A stretch of DNA of 64,000 nt from NCBI RefSeq assembly GCF_024181225.1, contig NZ_CP051198.1:868001-932000 (forward strand), in the 5' to 3' direction. The DNA comes from Treponema sp. OMZ 787. GTDB taxonomy: Bacteria > Spirochaetota > Spirochaetia > Treponematales > Treponemataceae. The position numbers were made by a program, and so were the translations under genes. This document shows, piece by piece, positions 16,443 to 25,296 of this stretch. The notes beneath the pieces are model-generated. The model was not told where the DNA came from, ran no database searches, and was given only the letters and a program-made list of their open reading frames with translations. The stretch's first letter is position 1, and each line of letters opens with the position of its first letter.

Positions 16443-18266
16443 TTATAGCGTATGAGGTTCTTCCTCTTGATAGTGCTTTGCCTGTGCGTTCCAAAGCTCG
16501 TAGTATTTTCCTCGTGTATCTGAAACCAATTCATCATGATTTCCGTATTGGATAAGATTACCTTCATCCATAACTGCGATTTGGTCACAGAATTTACATG
16601 AAGAAAGCCGGTGCGAAATATAGATGGCAGTATTTTTTGAGGTTATAGTATCAAAATGAGAATAAATTTCAGCTTCCGAAATAGGGTCGAGGGCTGCCGT
16701 CGGTTCATCCAAGATAAAAATCTTTCCTCCGTGATAGATTGCACGTGCCATTGCAATTTTTTGAGCTTCGCCTCCTGAAGCCTCAATACCTTCTGTTTCA
16801 AAATTTTGATAAAGGTATGCTTCGCTTCCGTGCTTTTTATAAAAATCTTCCATACCTGTTTTTGAAAGGGAATCGGAAACTTTTTCTTTATCGTATGTGC
16901 TTGAGGCCGCTACATTTTCTCCTAATTTAAGTGATAATAATTTAAAATCCTGAAAGACTATCGAGAAAATATCTATGTACTCATCATAGTCATAGTCTTT
17001 TATGTTTACACCGTTTAAAAGTATTTCACCCTCAGTCGGCTCGTAAAGTCTTACAAGTAATTTGATGAGGGTTGTTTTTCCTGAGCCGTTTTTACCTACC
17101 ATCGCAAGTTTTTGGTTTGCATCTATTTTTAGGTTTATATTTTTAAGAGCATATTTATCTTGATCGGGATATTTAAAACTTAAATTCTTTAATTCAAATA
17201 TAAGGGGAGCATCTTTTTTTATTGAAAGAGTTCCCGAATACTTTTTTTCGTCTATGTCGAGGAAGTTTAATAATTTTTGGCGGGATTTATCTGAAGGAAC
17301 AAGGGTGGTTAATCCGTCAACAGCTTCATATATTTGTGCCGAAAAAATATTTATCGCTCCTATGTAAAAAAACACTTCGCTCACTGCAATGGATCCGTAA
17401 ATAGCTTTTAAACCTACAAACAAAAAGATTAAAAGTAACAGAGAGCCTTCTAGGAGTTTGCTTGCTCCTATAGTGCGCGAAAAAAACTTTGCCATAAAAT
17501 CATGAGAACTTTTTTGCATTGCAAGATAGGTTTTTGTATACTTTTCGGCTAAGTCCTTATCGTATAATCTGATATCTTTTCCTGTTCTATAATCATAAAT
17601 TAAATTCATATAGGTTTTTAGATAGCGGGAATTTTTTTTGACTTCACCCGAAATATGCGCTCCGAATTTTTCATAGATATATTTTGATAGATAAAAAGAA
17701 ATTATGTTAAAGGCTATCAAGAGAATTAAAAATGACCAATTGATAAATGCTGCGGAAAGCCCCATGAAACCTTGGGAGTTAAAAAGATCTATAAAAAAAT
17801 ATAAGGCAGTACCTGCTCCTATAAAACCTCCTACACAGGTTCCCGTTTTTCTCATAAAATCACTATTAGAAAAAACTATAAAACGTTCAAATTGCTTAAT
17901 TGCATTTAACTCGTTTTGAAATTCATTTTGTTCCGTAAGTTCAAAATTTAATCTTAAAACTTTAAGAGCTTTTTCCATAGTATGCTTTTTAGAAAAACAT
18001 TTTAAGTGGTACATAAACCGTTTTTCCAAAACTCCTGCAATTATCGACAAAAGCATAAATACGGTTAAAAGAATAATAGTTGATTTTAAAACCTCAGTTA
18101 TTGGTTTCTGTGCGATTACCGCATCAATTATTATCTTGGATAAATAAAGGAGACACAAGGGCCTTACGGCTTCTATAATATAAAAAAAGATATTACTCCA
18201 CATTGAACCTCTTTCTACTTTTTCAAAATAAGAAAACATTCTAAAAAATCTTTTAAGCCTATTCAT
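16443..18266 (-). CDS. ABC exporter, fused permease and ATPase (second of a pair)
   Basis: A 607-residue half-transporter. About six membrane helices in the first ~320 residues are followed by a nucleotide-binding domain with Walker A MVGKNGSGKTTLIK, an ABC signature ASGGEAQKIAMARAI, Walker B KIFILDEPTAALD and the H-loop IYISHRL. The signature reads ASGGE rather than LSGGQ. The frame is open 15 codons upstream. The ATG at 18266 is chosen because ggag lies 6 nt ahead and it overlaps the stop of the upstream ABC gene by 8 nt, so translation is likely coupled. The two products probably form a heterodimer. Substrate unknown. Confidence 0.9.
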   Translation of the reverse strand: MNRLKRFFRMFSYFEKVERGSMWSNIFFYIIEAVRPLCLLYLSKIIIDAVIAQKPITEVLKSTIILLTVFMLLSIIAGVLEKRFMYHLKCFSKKHTMEKALKVLRLNFELTEQNEFQNELNAIKQFERFIVFSNSDFMRKTGTCVGGFIGAGTALYFFIDLFNSQGFMGLSAAFINWSFLILLIAFNIISFYLSKYIYEKFGAHISGEVKKNSRYLKTYMNLIYDYRTGKDIRLYDKDLAEKYTKTYLAMQKSSHDFMAKFFSRTIGASKLLEGSLLLLIFLFVGLKAIYGSIAVSEVFFYIGAINIFSAQIYEAVDGLTTLVPSDKSRQKLLNFLDIDEKKYSGTLSIKKDAPLIFELKNLSFKYPDQDKYALKNINLKIDANQKLAMVGKNGSGKTTLIKLLVRLYEPTEGEILLNGVNIKDYDYDEYIDIFSIVFQDFKLLSLKLGENVAASSTYDKEKVSDSLSKTGMEDFYKKHGSEAYLYQNFETEGIEASGGEAQKIAMARAIYHGGKIFILDEPTAALDPISEAEIYSHFDTITSKNTAIYISHRLSSCKFCDQIAVMDEGNLIQYGNHDELVSDTRGKYYELWNAQAKHYQEEEPHTL

Positions 18267-20079
18267 TTTCATCTCCTTTATTTTCTTTATAATACTTACT
18301 TTGAATATCATACATTCTTTTATATGTCTTGTTTTGCTTCATAAGTTCATTATGAGTCCCTTCTTCTATTATTTTTCCGTGTTCGAGCAAAATAATTCTG
18401 CCGCAAAATTTTGTAGATGCCAATCTGTGCGAAATAAAAATAGAAGTTTTTTCTTTACTCATCTTGTCATATTCTTCATATATTTTACTTTCTGCAACCG
18501 GATCCAAGGCAGCCGTCGGTTCGTCCAATATATTTATTTTTGCATTTTTATAGAGAGCTCTCGCAAGAAGCATTCTTTGATTTTGTCCTCCCGATAAATC
18601 GATAGCCTCATCATTACTTTCCTTTACTAAAACAGATTCGAATCCCTTGGGGAGTTTAGAAACCATTTCGTTTAAGCCGCTTAAAGTAACTGCATTTTTT
18701 AATTTCTCTTTGTCTATATTTTCCGTTCCTGCAACATTGGCTGCAAAACTTTCAGGAAAAATATTTATATCCTGAAATACGGGGGAAAATAAATTATAGT
18801 ATTCCTGCTTTTTAAAATCGGAACTCTTTTTCCCGTCAATTAAAATATTTCCCTCTGTCGGTTCTAAAAGCCCCATTAAAAGATGCATGAGAGTTGTTTT
18901 TCCCGCTCCGTTGATTCCGACCAGAGCTAACTTTTCTCCCGGATTAATTTTTAAATTAAAGTCTTTAAAAATCCATGAAGCATTTTCAGAATACCTAAAG
19001 GAAAGATTTTGGAATTCGATCGATGGCTTTTCGGCAGTATCGTTTGCTGTCAAGTCTCCTTCTTTTTTTTCTTCAGGAGTATTTAAAAAAAATCTTATTT
19101 GGCTTAATTCGCTGTTAAATATGATTAAGTTGCTTATTTGAAGAACAATAGCGTCCATCCATTTTGAAAATTCCATGACCAAGCCGATAAGAAAAACAAA
19201 TTGAGAAACGGCAATGGTTCCTGCATTTAATTGGTAAATTAAGTAAATGTATGCAAAAATATCTCTTATAAAAATCATTAAGGCATTTAAGATTTTTCCT
19301 CCTGCCTGAACATTGGATTCTGCTTTTAAAAATTTTTTTACGCGCCTGTGATAGTGCTCAAAATTTTCAATCAGCCAATCTTTCATTTTATAAAGGCGTA
19401 TGTCTTTTGCAAAGCGTCTATCTTCAGCGGTTGTAAGAATGTATCCTTCTTTTTTTTCGTCATCGCCGCGATCTTCCATATTTTTTTGAGTATATTTTCC
19501 TATGTATATTCCGTACAATAAATTTACGGTCCCTGAAGCCAAAACTATAAATAGAAGAATTAAGTCGATGCTTATGATGCCTGAACTAAAAAAAACAGCT
19601 CCGGCAATTGCGGTTAAAAGAAAAGATAGGTTGAGACCAAAAAAATGAAATGGTCCGCCTGAGCTTCCGGTCATAACTATGTTTTTTACCTTGGTTATCT
19701 TTGTCTGCATTTCGGGAGAAATTAGGGTTTGGTAATTAAGCTCAAAGATTTTTTTATTTACAGGTACCGAATAAATATAGAATAAGGGACGGGAACCTAG
19801 TGCCATCAGTTTTGTTTCAAGAACTTGTAAAATAACTTTACAGGCAGTTATTAAAAGTCCTGCCGTCAATATGGAAACTAAAACTTCTTTAGGTGCTTCT
19901 CCGGTTTCAATACCCAATATAATGGCTTTTGGAATAAGGATGGTTTGGTAAATCATAAAAATTCGGATAGGTATAGAAATGAGTATAAAGGCAATGCCTT
20001 CCGGAAAGGTTTTTAACCAGATACCCAAATAATAGAAGATGTTATTTATAAGGTTTAATTTTTTTACGTTTTTTTCCAT
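18259..20079 (-). CDS. ABC exporter, fused permease and ATPase (first of a pair)
   Basis: A 606-residue half-transporter with an N-terminal membrane domain and a C-terminal ATPase: Walker A LVGINGAGKTTLMH, signature DLSGGQNQRMLLARAL, Walker B KINILDEPTAALD and H-loop IFISHRL. The canonical signature contrasts with the altered one in its partner, a common asymmetry in heterodimeric exporters. It overlaps the second ABC gene by 8 nt. A gggggc stretch precedes the ATG. Pairs of this type in Firmicutes and spirochetes often export peptides or drugs; nothing nearby identifies the cargo. Confidence 0.9.
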   Translation of the reverse strand: MEKNVKKLNLINNIFYYLGIWLKTFPEGIAFILISIPIRIFMIYQTILIPKAIILGIETGEAPKEVLVSILTAGLLITACKVILQVLETKLMALGSRPLFYIYSVPVNKKIFELNYQTLISPEMQTKITKVKNIVMTGSSGGPFHFFGLNLSFLLTAIAGAVFFSSGIISIDLILLFIVLASGTVNLLYGIYIGKYTQKNMEDRGDDEKKEGYILTTAEDRRFAKDIRLYKMKDWLIENFEHYHRRVKKFLKAESNVQAGGKILNALMIFIRDIFAYIYLIYQLNAGTIAVSQFVFLIGLVMEFSKWMDAIVLQISNLIIFNSELSQIRFFLNTPEEKKEGDLTANDTAEKPSIEFQNLSFRYSENASWIFKDFNLKINPGEKLALVGINGAGKTTLMHLLMGLLEPTEGNILIDGKKSSDFKKQEYYNLFSPVFQDINIFPESFAANVAGTENIDKEKLKNAVTLSGLNEMVSKLPKGFESVLVKESNDEAIDLSGGQNQRMLLARALYKNAKINILDEPTAALDPVAESKIYEEYDKMSKEKTSIFISHRLASTKFCGRIILLEHGKIIEEGTHNELMKQNKTYKRMYDIQSKYYKENKGDENE

Positions 20080-20169
20080 ACTGCCCCCGTTTACTATTAT
20101 CTTTTAAATAAGTTAACTCATTCTAACACTATTGAATAAATGCGTCAAGGGTTTTGAATTTTCTTTATG

Positions 20170-20198
20170 TTGTAAATTTCTTTTTTTTTTGATATAAT
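20170..20198 (+). promoter_or_regulatory. Promoter placing transcription start at the ATG of AAA paralogue 2
   Basis: TTGTAA (20170-20175), a 17-nt spacer, perfect TATAAT (20193-20198), then only 6 nt to the ATG at 20205. No Shine-Dalgarno. Confidence 0.75.
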
Positions 20199-20204
20199 TT
20201 AACT

Positions 20205-21806
20205 ATGAGTACGATACGAAAGATGCCCATAGGTGTTCAAAGTTTTGAAGATTTACGTTCAAAAAATTTTATCTATATCGATAAAACCGAATTTATTTGG
20301 AAGCTGGTTGACAGCAGTAAAGTTCACTTTTTAAGCCGTCCGCGCCGCTTTGGGAAGAGCCTTTTGCTTTCAACTTTAAAGGCTTATTTTTTAGGTCAAA
20401 AAGAACTCTTTAAGGGTTTAGCGATTGAGAAACTTGAAGAGACCGAAAAGGCCAAAAGAGAAATTTGGCAGAAATATCCCGTATTCTACTTGGATTTTAA
20501 CGCCGAAAGCTATATGGATATCAAAAGCCTTGAAGCCGTTTTAAATACTCATCTTTCTTTATGGGAAAAAGAATATGGGACTGAAACTGCAGAGACTACT
20601 TTTCCAAGCCGCTTTGCCGGCCTTATCCGCCGAGCCTATGAAAAAACCGGTAAGCAGGTTGTCGTTCTCATAGATGAATACGATAAACCCTTGCTTCAAA
20701 CCATGTGGAAGGATGAAGCCCTAAACGAAACCTACCGTACAATCCTTAAAGGCTTTTTCGGAGTTATCAAAAGTGCAGATCAGTATCTCCGTTTTGCTTT
20801 TTTAACCGGAGTTACAAAATTCAGTAAGGTCAGCATATTCAGCGATTTAAACAATTTGCGGGATTTAAGCCTATTGTCCGATTATTCGGCAATCTGCGGT
20901 ATTTCGCAAGAAGAACTTGAAGCCGGGTTTGAACCTGAAATTAAATCTCTTGCAGAAAAAAATGACATAAACTATGAAGAAGCTCTTACAAATTTAAAGC
21001 AAAGATATGACGGTTACCTTTTTGCAAGAAAAGGAAAGCCAATGTATAATCCATTTAGTCTTATCAGTGTTTTTGCTTCCGGAGAATTTTCAAGCTATTG
21101 GTTTGCAACAGGCACCCCGACTTTCTTGGTTGAATATTTAAAAAAAGCTTATTACAATATTCCCGACCTTGATGGAAACGTAAAAATGAATGAAGCCGGT
21201 TTGGAATCTTATAGAGCTGATGCCGTAAACCCGTTACCAATCTTGTTTCAATCGGGCTATCTTACGATTAAAGATTATGATAAGGAATTTGAACTTTACC
21301 GCTTAGGCTTTCCCAATGATGAGGTGCGCTACGGCTTTTTACATAATTTACTTCCTGCCTATACTTCGATCCCTTACGATAAGACAGGTTTTTCCGTTAT
21401 GGAATTTACCAAGGCTGTAAGAGAAGGGAATGTAGATTTATTTATGGAAAAGATGAAGGGCATAATATCGGGAATTCCTTATGATAACTTAACCGAAAAA
21501 GATTTAGCCCTGCGTGAACAAAACTATCAGACAGCTGTCTATCTTATATTCGCTTTGATGAATCAGTTTGTACACACGGAAGTATATTGTGCAACCGGAA
21601 GGGCTGATTGTATTGTAGAATTAAAAGACAAGGTTTATATCTTTGAGTTTAAACTTACCTCAAATGCAAACGCCGAAGACGCTCTTAAACAAATCAAAGA
21701 AAAAAATTATGCAGATAAGTATTCGGGAAGCGGTAAACAAATTATTCTTATCGGTGCAAGCTTTGACGAAGAAAAAAGAACTATCAAAGATTGGAAAATA
21801 ATATGA
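20205..21806 (+). CDS. AAA-ATPase-like / PD-(D/E)XK nuclease family protein (paralogue 2 of 4)
   Basis: A 533-residue paralogue of the gene at 6406-8007. It has Walker A around K51 (SRPRRFGKSLLLS), Walker B VVVLIDEYDKPLLQ, the sensor-like region FLTGVTKFSKVSIFSDLNNL, and the C-terminal GRADCIVELKDKVYIFEFKL nuclease-like core. The central part matches paralogue 3 best, but the segment around residues 365-405 differs from both 1 and 3, so relationships change along the gene. The start is fixed by MSTIRKMPIGVQSF. The -10 box ends 6 nt before the ATG, so a leaderless mRNA is predicted. radA follows by 54 nt. Confidence 0.9.
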   Translation: MSTIRKMPIGVQSFEDLRSKNFIYIDKTEFIWKLVDSSKVHFLSRPRRFGKSLLLSTLKAYFLGQKELFKGLAIEKLEETEKAKREIWQKYPVFYLDFNAESYMDIKSLEAVLNTHLSLWEKEYGTETAETTFPSRFAGLIRRAYEKTGKQVVVLIDEYDKPLLQTMWKDEALNETYRTILKGFFGVIKSADQYLRFAFLTGVTKFSKVSIFSDLNNLRDLSLLSDYSAICGISQEELEAGFEPEIKSLAEKNDINYEEALTNLKQRYDGYLFARKGKPMYNPFSLISVFASGEFSSYWFATGTPTFLVEYLKKAYYNIPDLDGNVKMNEAGLESYRADAVNPLPILFQSGYLTIKDYDKEFELYRLGFPNDEVRYGFLHNLLPAYTSIPYDKTGFSVMEFTKAVREGNVDLFMEKMKGIISGIPYDNLTEKDLALREQNYQTAVYLIFALMNQFVHTEVYCATGRADCIVELKDKVYIFEFKLTSNANAEDALKQIKEKNYADKYSGSGKQIILIGASFDEEKRTIKDWKII

Positions 21807-21860
21807 GCCCAATTTGTGAGCATAAATGCGAAGACTGTAATTTAACAAATAGGAAACTTT

Positions 21861-23246
21861 ATGGCAAAAAAGAAAACAGGAAACCTTGCACACCGCTGTT
21901 CTAATTGCGGTTATACTCAAGCCAAATGGCTGGGGCGCTGTCCCGAATGCGGCGAGTGGAATACATTTGAAGAAGTTACAATCAATGAAAATTATTCCGC
22001 AGCCGAAAGGAATCTTGCAGAAAAATTTGTAAAGGAAGCTCACTCCGTTCCTCTCGATGCTATTGAGGCTAATGATGCAGTCCGCATTTCGACGGGGATT
22101 GCGGAATTTGACAGGGTGCTGGGAGGAGGAGCCGTAAAGCGTTCTGCAATTTTAATCGGAGGAGAGCCGGGCATAGGAAAATCGACCCTTCTCTTACAGG
22201 CCACCTCAGCCGCTTCTTCGGGCTCGGTAAAAAAAGTGCTCTATGTTTCGGGAGAAGAGTCGGGCGGTCAGATCCGTTCCAGAGCCGACAGGCTGAATCT
22301 TCCTTTAAAAAATATCGAGCTTTTATGCACTTGCAGGTTGGAAGATGTAGAGAGGGTTTTAAACAAGGTAAATCCCGTTTTTGTTATAATCGATTCAATT
22401 CAAACTATGTACTCCGCAGATGCCGGAGCTGTTCCCGGTACGGTCAATCAGTTAAAGCTATGCGCTCACGAGCTTGTGTCTTGGGTTAAGGAGAGAGACA
22501 GCGTTTTGTTTTTAACTGCCCATGTAACCAAGGACGGAAACATAGCAGGCCCCAAGGTGCTTGAACATTTGGTAGATACCGTTATCTCTTTTGAAAGAAC
22601 GGAAGACGATGTGCGTTTTTTGCGTGCGTTAAAAAACCGTTTCGGCTCTGTTGATGAGCTTGGAATTTTTTCGATGGATGAGGGCGGTTTAAAGGCCATA
22701 GATGATCCATCCTCTCTATTTATTACAAACAGATCGGGCTCTCTTCCGGCCGGCTCTGCAGCAGTTCCGGTCTGCGAGGGAAGCCGCGTTTTTATGGTAG
22801 AAATACAGGCCCTTACGGTTCCTGCCAAGGGTGCGGTTACAAGAGTTTTTTCCGACAAGATAGATTCCGCCCGAGTCAGCCGCATCGCTGCCGTTTTGGA
22901 AAAAAGAATAGGCCTGCAATTTTCGGATCAGGATATTTACGTAAATGTTGCAGGCGGCATAAGGCTTAAAGAACCTGCCGCCGACCTCGCCATAGCCTTG
23001 GCTCTTTATTCCGCGAGAGCGAATATTCCTGCACAAAAAGAGGGGGCCTATATAGGCGAGCTGAGCCTCGCAGGAGAAATTCGAAGCGTGAAAAAATTAA
23101 AACAAAGAATCAAAACCGCCCAAAGCATGGGCTTTACAAAGGTTGTGTCGCCGCCGCCTTCCGATTCCGAGACGGGAGATATAAATACCTCACAGCTTTT
23201 TAAGGCAGAAGATTTAAGCTCGGCTATCAAGAAGGTGTTTGGATAG
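21861..23246 (+). CDS. radA: DNA repair protein RadA
   Basis: A RecA-related ATPase that promotes branch migration during recombinational repair. The 461 residues show the N-terminal zinc finger CSNCGYTQAKWLGRCPEC, Walker A GGEPGIGKSTLL, the RadA-specific KNRFGS motif, and a C-terminal Lon-protease-like domain (NVAGGIRLKEPAADLAIALAL). All expected parts are present at standard length. A short aggaaa lies 5 nt before the ATG. It may be read through from AAA paralogue 2 immediately upstream. Confidence 0.97.
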   Translation: MAKKKTGNLAHRCSNCGYTQAKWLGRCPECGEWNTFEEVTINENYSAAERNLAEKFVKEAHSVPLDAIEANDAVRISTGIAEFDRVLGGGAVKRSAILIGGEPGIGKSTLLLQATSAASSGSVKKVLYVSGEESGGQIRSRADRLNLPLKNIELLCTCRLEDVERVLNKVNPVFVIIDSIQTMYSADAGAVPGTVNQLKLCAHELVSWVKERDSVLFLTAHVTKDGNIAGPKVLEHLVDTVISFERTEDDVRFLRALKNRFGSVDELGIFSMDEGGLKAIDDPSSLFITNRSGSLPAGSAAVPVCEGSRVFMVEIQALTVPAKGAVTRVFSDKIDSARVSRIAAVLEKRIGLQFSDQDIYVNVAGGIRLKEPAADLAIALALYSARANIPAQKEGAYIGELSLAGEIRSVKKLKQRIKTAQSMGFTKVVSPPPSDSETGDINTSQLFKAEDLSSAIKKVFG

Positions 23247-23264
23247 TTTTATATTAGGTAAAAT

Positions 23265-23630
23265 TTATATTAATCTTTTTTCTTTAGATATTTTTGAAAG
23301 TAAAGAAATACAGTATTGATTTACGCTCATTCCTTCTTTTTTTGAGTTTTCACAAAGAGTTTTATGCAAAGTTTTAGGCATCCTTAATTCTAATTGAGCA
23401 GAGGAAAAATCTATATTTTCAGGTTCGTTAATTTTTATTCCTTCTTCAATAGCCGCAGAAATCCATGCTCTTTTAGCATCTTCGGAATTTAATACTGTCT
23501 CTGCAATAGTTGATCCACAGGTTACACATCCGGGAAGTTCAGGATAAGAAGCGGCAAACCCTTTTTCATCGGTATCAGGAATTATTTCCAGTTTGTAAGG
23601 TAATTTCATGTATTCTTCCAAAGTTTTCAT
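23265..23630 (-). CDS. hicB: HicB-family antitoxin without an intact HicA
   Basis: A 121-residue protein. The N-terminal HicB fold is visible as YKLEIIPDTDEKGFAASYPELPGC, with EDAKRAWISAAIEEG as its helix. The C-terminal ~45 residues (QLELRMPKTLHKTLCENSKKEGMSVNQYCISLL, given here in outline) are a ribbon-helix-helix DNA-binding domain. Full-length HicBs neutralise the HicA mRNA endonuclease and repress their operon. Upstream only a 37-codon hicA-like fragment remains, so this looks like an orphan antitoxin. It has a good Shine-Dalgarno (aggag) and a strong promoter. Confidence 0.88.
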   Translation of the reverse strand: MKTLEEYMKLPYKLEIIPDTDEKGFAASYPELPGCVTCGSTIAETVLNSEDAKRAWISAAIEEGIKINEPENIDFSSAQLELRMPKTLHKTLCENSKKEGMSVNQYCISLLSKISKEKRLI

Positions 23631-23740
23631 TTTGTTTTCTCCTGTGTTTTTTTTAGCTGCTCCGATTCAATTATCTCTTTTACCATCTTAACATAGACTA
23701 CTTTTATCGGTTCATGATTTGGTATTGTAATTGGATTCAT
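23627..23740 (-). pseudogene. Probable C-terminal remnant of hicA
   Basis: A 37-codon reading frame overlapping hicB as ATGA. The product opens NPITIPNHEPIKVVYVKMV, which resembles the end of HicA toxins, where a conserved (I/V)P-x-H strand precedes a short C-terminal helix. The N-terminal part with the catalytic histidine is absent. The -10 box lies 1 nt before its ATG, so the predicted transcript begins inside the frame and the peptide is probably not translated from this ATG. The length is about half a normal HicA. Confidence 0.6.
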
Positions 23741-23741
23741 A

Positions 23742-23770
23742 ATTATATATTGTTGTATATGTGATGTCAA
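23742..23770 (-). promoter_or_regulatory. Consensus promoter of hicB
   Basis: On the minus strand, perfect TTGACA (23770-23765), a 17-nt spacer and perfect TATAAT (23747-23742). This is among the strongest promoters in the window. HicB proteins commonly repress such promoters. Confidence 0.8.
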
Positions 23771-23801
23771 TATAAAAATTTTATCTTCTATTCAGATAAT
23801 T

Positions 23802-23830
23802 TTGATTTTTTTTCAAAAATCTTGTATAAT
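23802..23830 (+). promoter_or_regulatory. Promoter of the phosphoesterase gene
   Basis: TTGATT (23802-23807), a 17-nt spacer and TATAAT (23825-23830). It diverges from the hicB promoter with 31 nt between the two -35 boxes. Confidence 0.75.
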
Positions 23831-23852
23831 AGGCATAGGAGGTTTAATAGTT

Positions 23853-24530
23853 ATGAAGTTGTTGATTATTTCGGATGGGCATGGGGATATTGAAAAACTA
23901 AAAAGGATAAAACCGATTGCCGACGGGGTTGACGGCCTTATTTTTGGAGGGGACTTTGCAGCCTTTAAAAAGATTGAAACGGGAGCTCCTTTTTTGGACG
24001 AGCTTTTAAAGATTCATAAAAATATTTTTGCCGTGTTGGGAAATTGCGATGAACCTCAGTTTGAAGAAAAGTTAAAAGAAGCCGGTATTTCGATTACGGG
24101 CGAGGTAAAAAATTTTGAGGGGCTCATCCTTGCAGGTTCCGGGGGCGGAAGTAAATTTACAGGTATGACCCCCTACGAAAGAACCGATGAAGAACTTGTA
24201 AAAGATCTGACCGATGCCTTTGAAAAGGCAAAGATTACTGAGGCCGATAATTTGGTTTTGGTTTGTCATAATCCTCCGCATGGGGCAAAAGTGGATAAGG
24301 TGGCTCCCATGGTGCATGTGGGTTCAAAGGGGATCACGGCTTTAATCGAAAAGCATAAACCGCTTTTGGTTGTGTCCGGGCATATTCACGAGTCCTTTGC
24401 AGTCGATAAAATCGGAGAAACTGTTTTGGTAAATCCCGGTGCCTTGATGGAAGGCCGCTATGCCCTTGCCGAAATTACAAAGAAAGAAAAAGGCTTCGAA
24501 GTTTCGGTAGAATTAAAAAACTTGGATTAA
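23853..24530 (+). CDS. Calcineurin-like metallophosphoesterase (YfcE-like)
   Basis: A 225-residue phosphodiesterase. Metal-binding motifs in order: MKLLIISDGHGD, GLIFGGDF, LGNCDEP, VCHNPPHG, VSGHIHES and VNPGAL. This is the compact YfcE/MJ0936-type metallophosphoesterase fold; physiological substrates of such enzymes are generally unknown. The frame is open 17 codons further upstream, but the ATG at 23853 is preceded by aggagg and starts directly with the first strand. The longer reading would begin before the promoter's own -10 box. Single-gene transcript. Confidence 0.9.
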   Translation: MKLLIISDGHGDIEKLKRIKPIADGVDGLIFGGDFAAFKKIETGAPFLDELLKIHKNIFAVLGNCDEPQFEEKLKEAGISITGEVKNFEGLILAGSGGGSKFTGMTPYERTDEELVKDLTDAFEKAKITEADNLVLVCHNPPHGAKVDKVAPMVHVGSKGITALIEKHKPLLVVSGHIHESFAVDKIGETVLVNPGALMEGRYALAEITKKEKGFEVSVELKNLD

Positions 24531-24551
24531 TTAAAGAATCTTATATTAATG

Positions 24552-24575
24552 AAAAGCCTTAAACTTAAGGTTTTT
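24552..24575. terminator. Bidirectional terminator between the phosphoesterase gene and rsmG
   Basis: A short hairpin ccttaa/ttaagg flanked by A-run and T-run (24552-24575). It serves the plus-strand phosphoesterase and overlaps the minus-strand rsmG stop codon. Confidence 0.5.
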
Positions 24576-25278
24576 CGATTATGAGGAGCCGGCGCTCCCT
24601 GTTCAAAAAAGGAACATGGAGATCTTCTATTTTATAGTTTAGATTTTCTTTTTTAATAAGCTCCATTTCTTCATTGATTTTTTCTTCCGTGGCCTTGTAT
24701 AAAAACAATTTACCTTTAGGTCTTGCAAGAGAGAGCAGGGTATTCAGAATCTGCTTATCCAAGGTGCGGAAGGCCCTGCATGTTACAATATCGAATTTGA
24801 CTTGCGGAGCTTTTTCGGCTTCGCTTTCGATAATCTCGGTGTTCTTTAATTGGAGAACAGCCTTGACGTTTTCCAAAAAGGTGCAGCGCTTTTGCATCCT
24901 TTCAATTAAATTGAAATTTACGCATTGAAGCCCCAATGTTTTAAAAAGAATTGCAAGCGGAATGCCGGGGAAACCGGCTCCTGTTCCTGCATCGGCTATG
25001 TAAAATTCTTTTTGCGGAATCGGGGCTTGACTGTCGTGCATAATTTCATCATAAAAAAAACGCCAAGCCGAAAGGGAATCCAAAATATGGGAGATAATCA
25101 ATTCCTTGTCGTCTTTTACCTTTACCAAATTAAATGAGGCATTAAACATTTTAAGCTCCCTCATGTAAAGGCTTAAAAGTTCATGTAATTCGTTAAGAGA
25201 GGCTTCGCCTAAGGTCGGCAGGTTTCGGTCTTTTAAGTTTAATTCTTTTAAGCCGTTTAATAAAAGTTTATCTTCCAT
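24565..25278 (-). CDS. rsmG: 16S rRNA (guanine-527-N7)-methyltransferase RsmG
   Basis: A 237-residue SAM methyltransferase that modifies G527 of 16S rRNA. It shows the RsmG motif IADAGTGAGFPGIPLAILF and the downstream VTCRAFRTLDKQ and GKLFLYKATEEK segments. Loss of this enzyme elsewhere gives low-level streptomycin resistance. It is the last gene of the six-gene minus-strand operon, starting 18 nt after the aldehyde dehydrogenase gene. Confidence 0.93.
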   Translation of the reverse strand: MEDKLLLNGLKELNLKDRNLPTLGEASLNELHELLSLYMRELKMFNASFNLVKVKDDKELIISHILDSLSAWRFFYDEIMHDSQAPIPQKEFYIADAGTGAGFPGIPLAILFKTLGLQCVNFNLIERMQKRCTFLENVKAVLQLKNTEIIESEAEKAPQVKFDIVTCRAFRTLDKQILNTLLSLARPKGKLFLYKATEEKINEEMELIKKENLNYKIEDLHVPFLNRERRLLIIEKP

Positions 25279-25296
25279 ATCTTAAAACCTCCGGCT

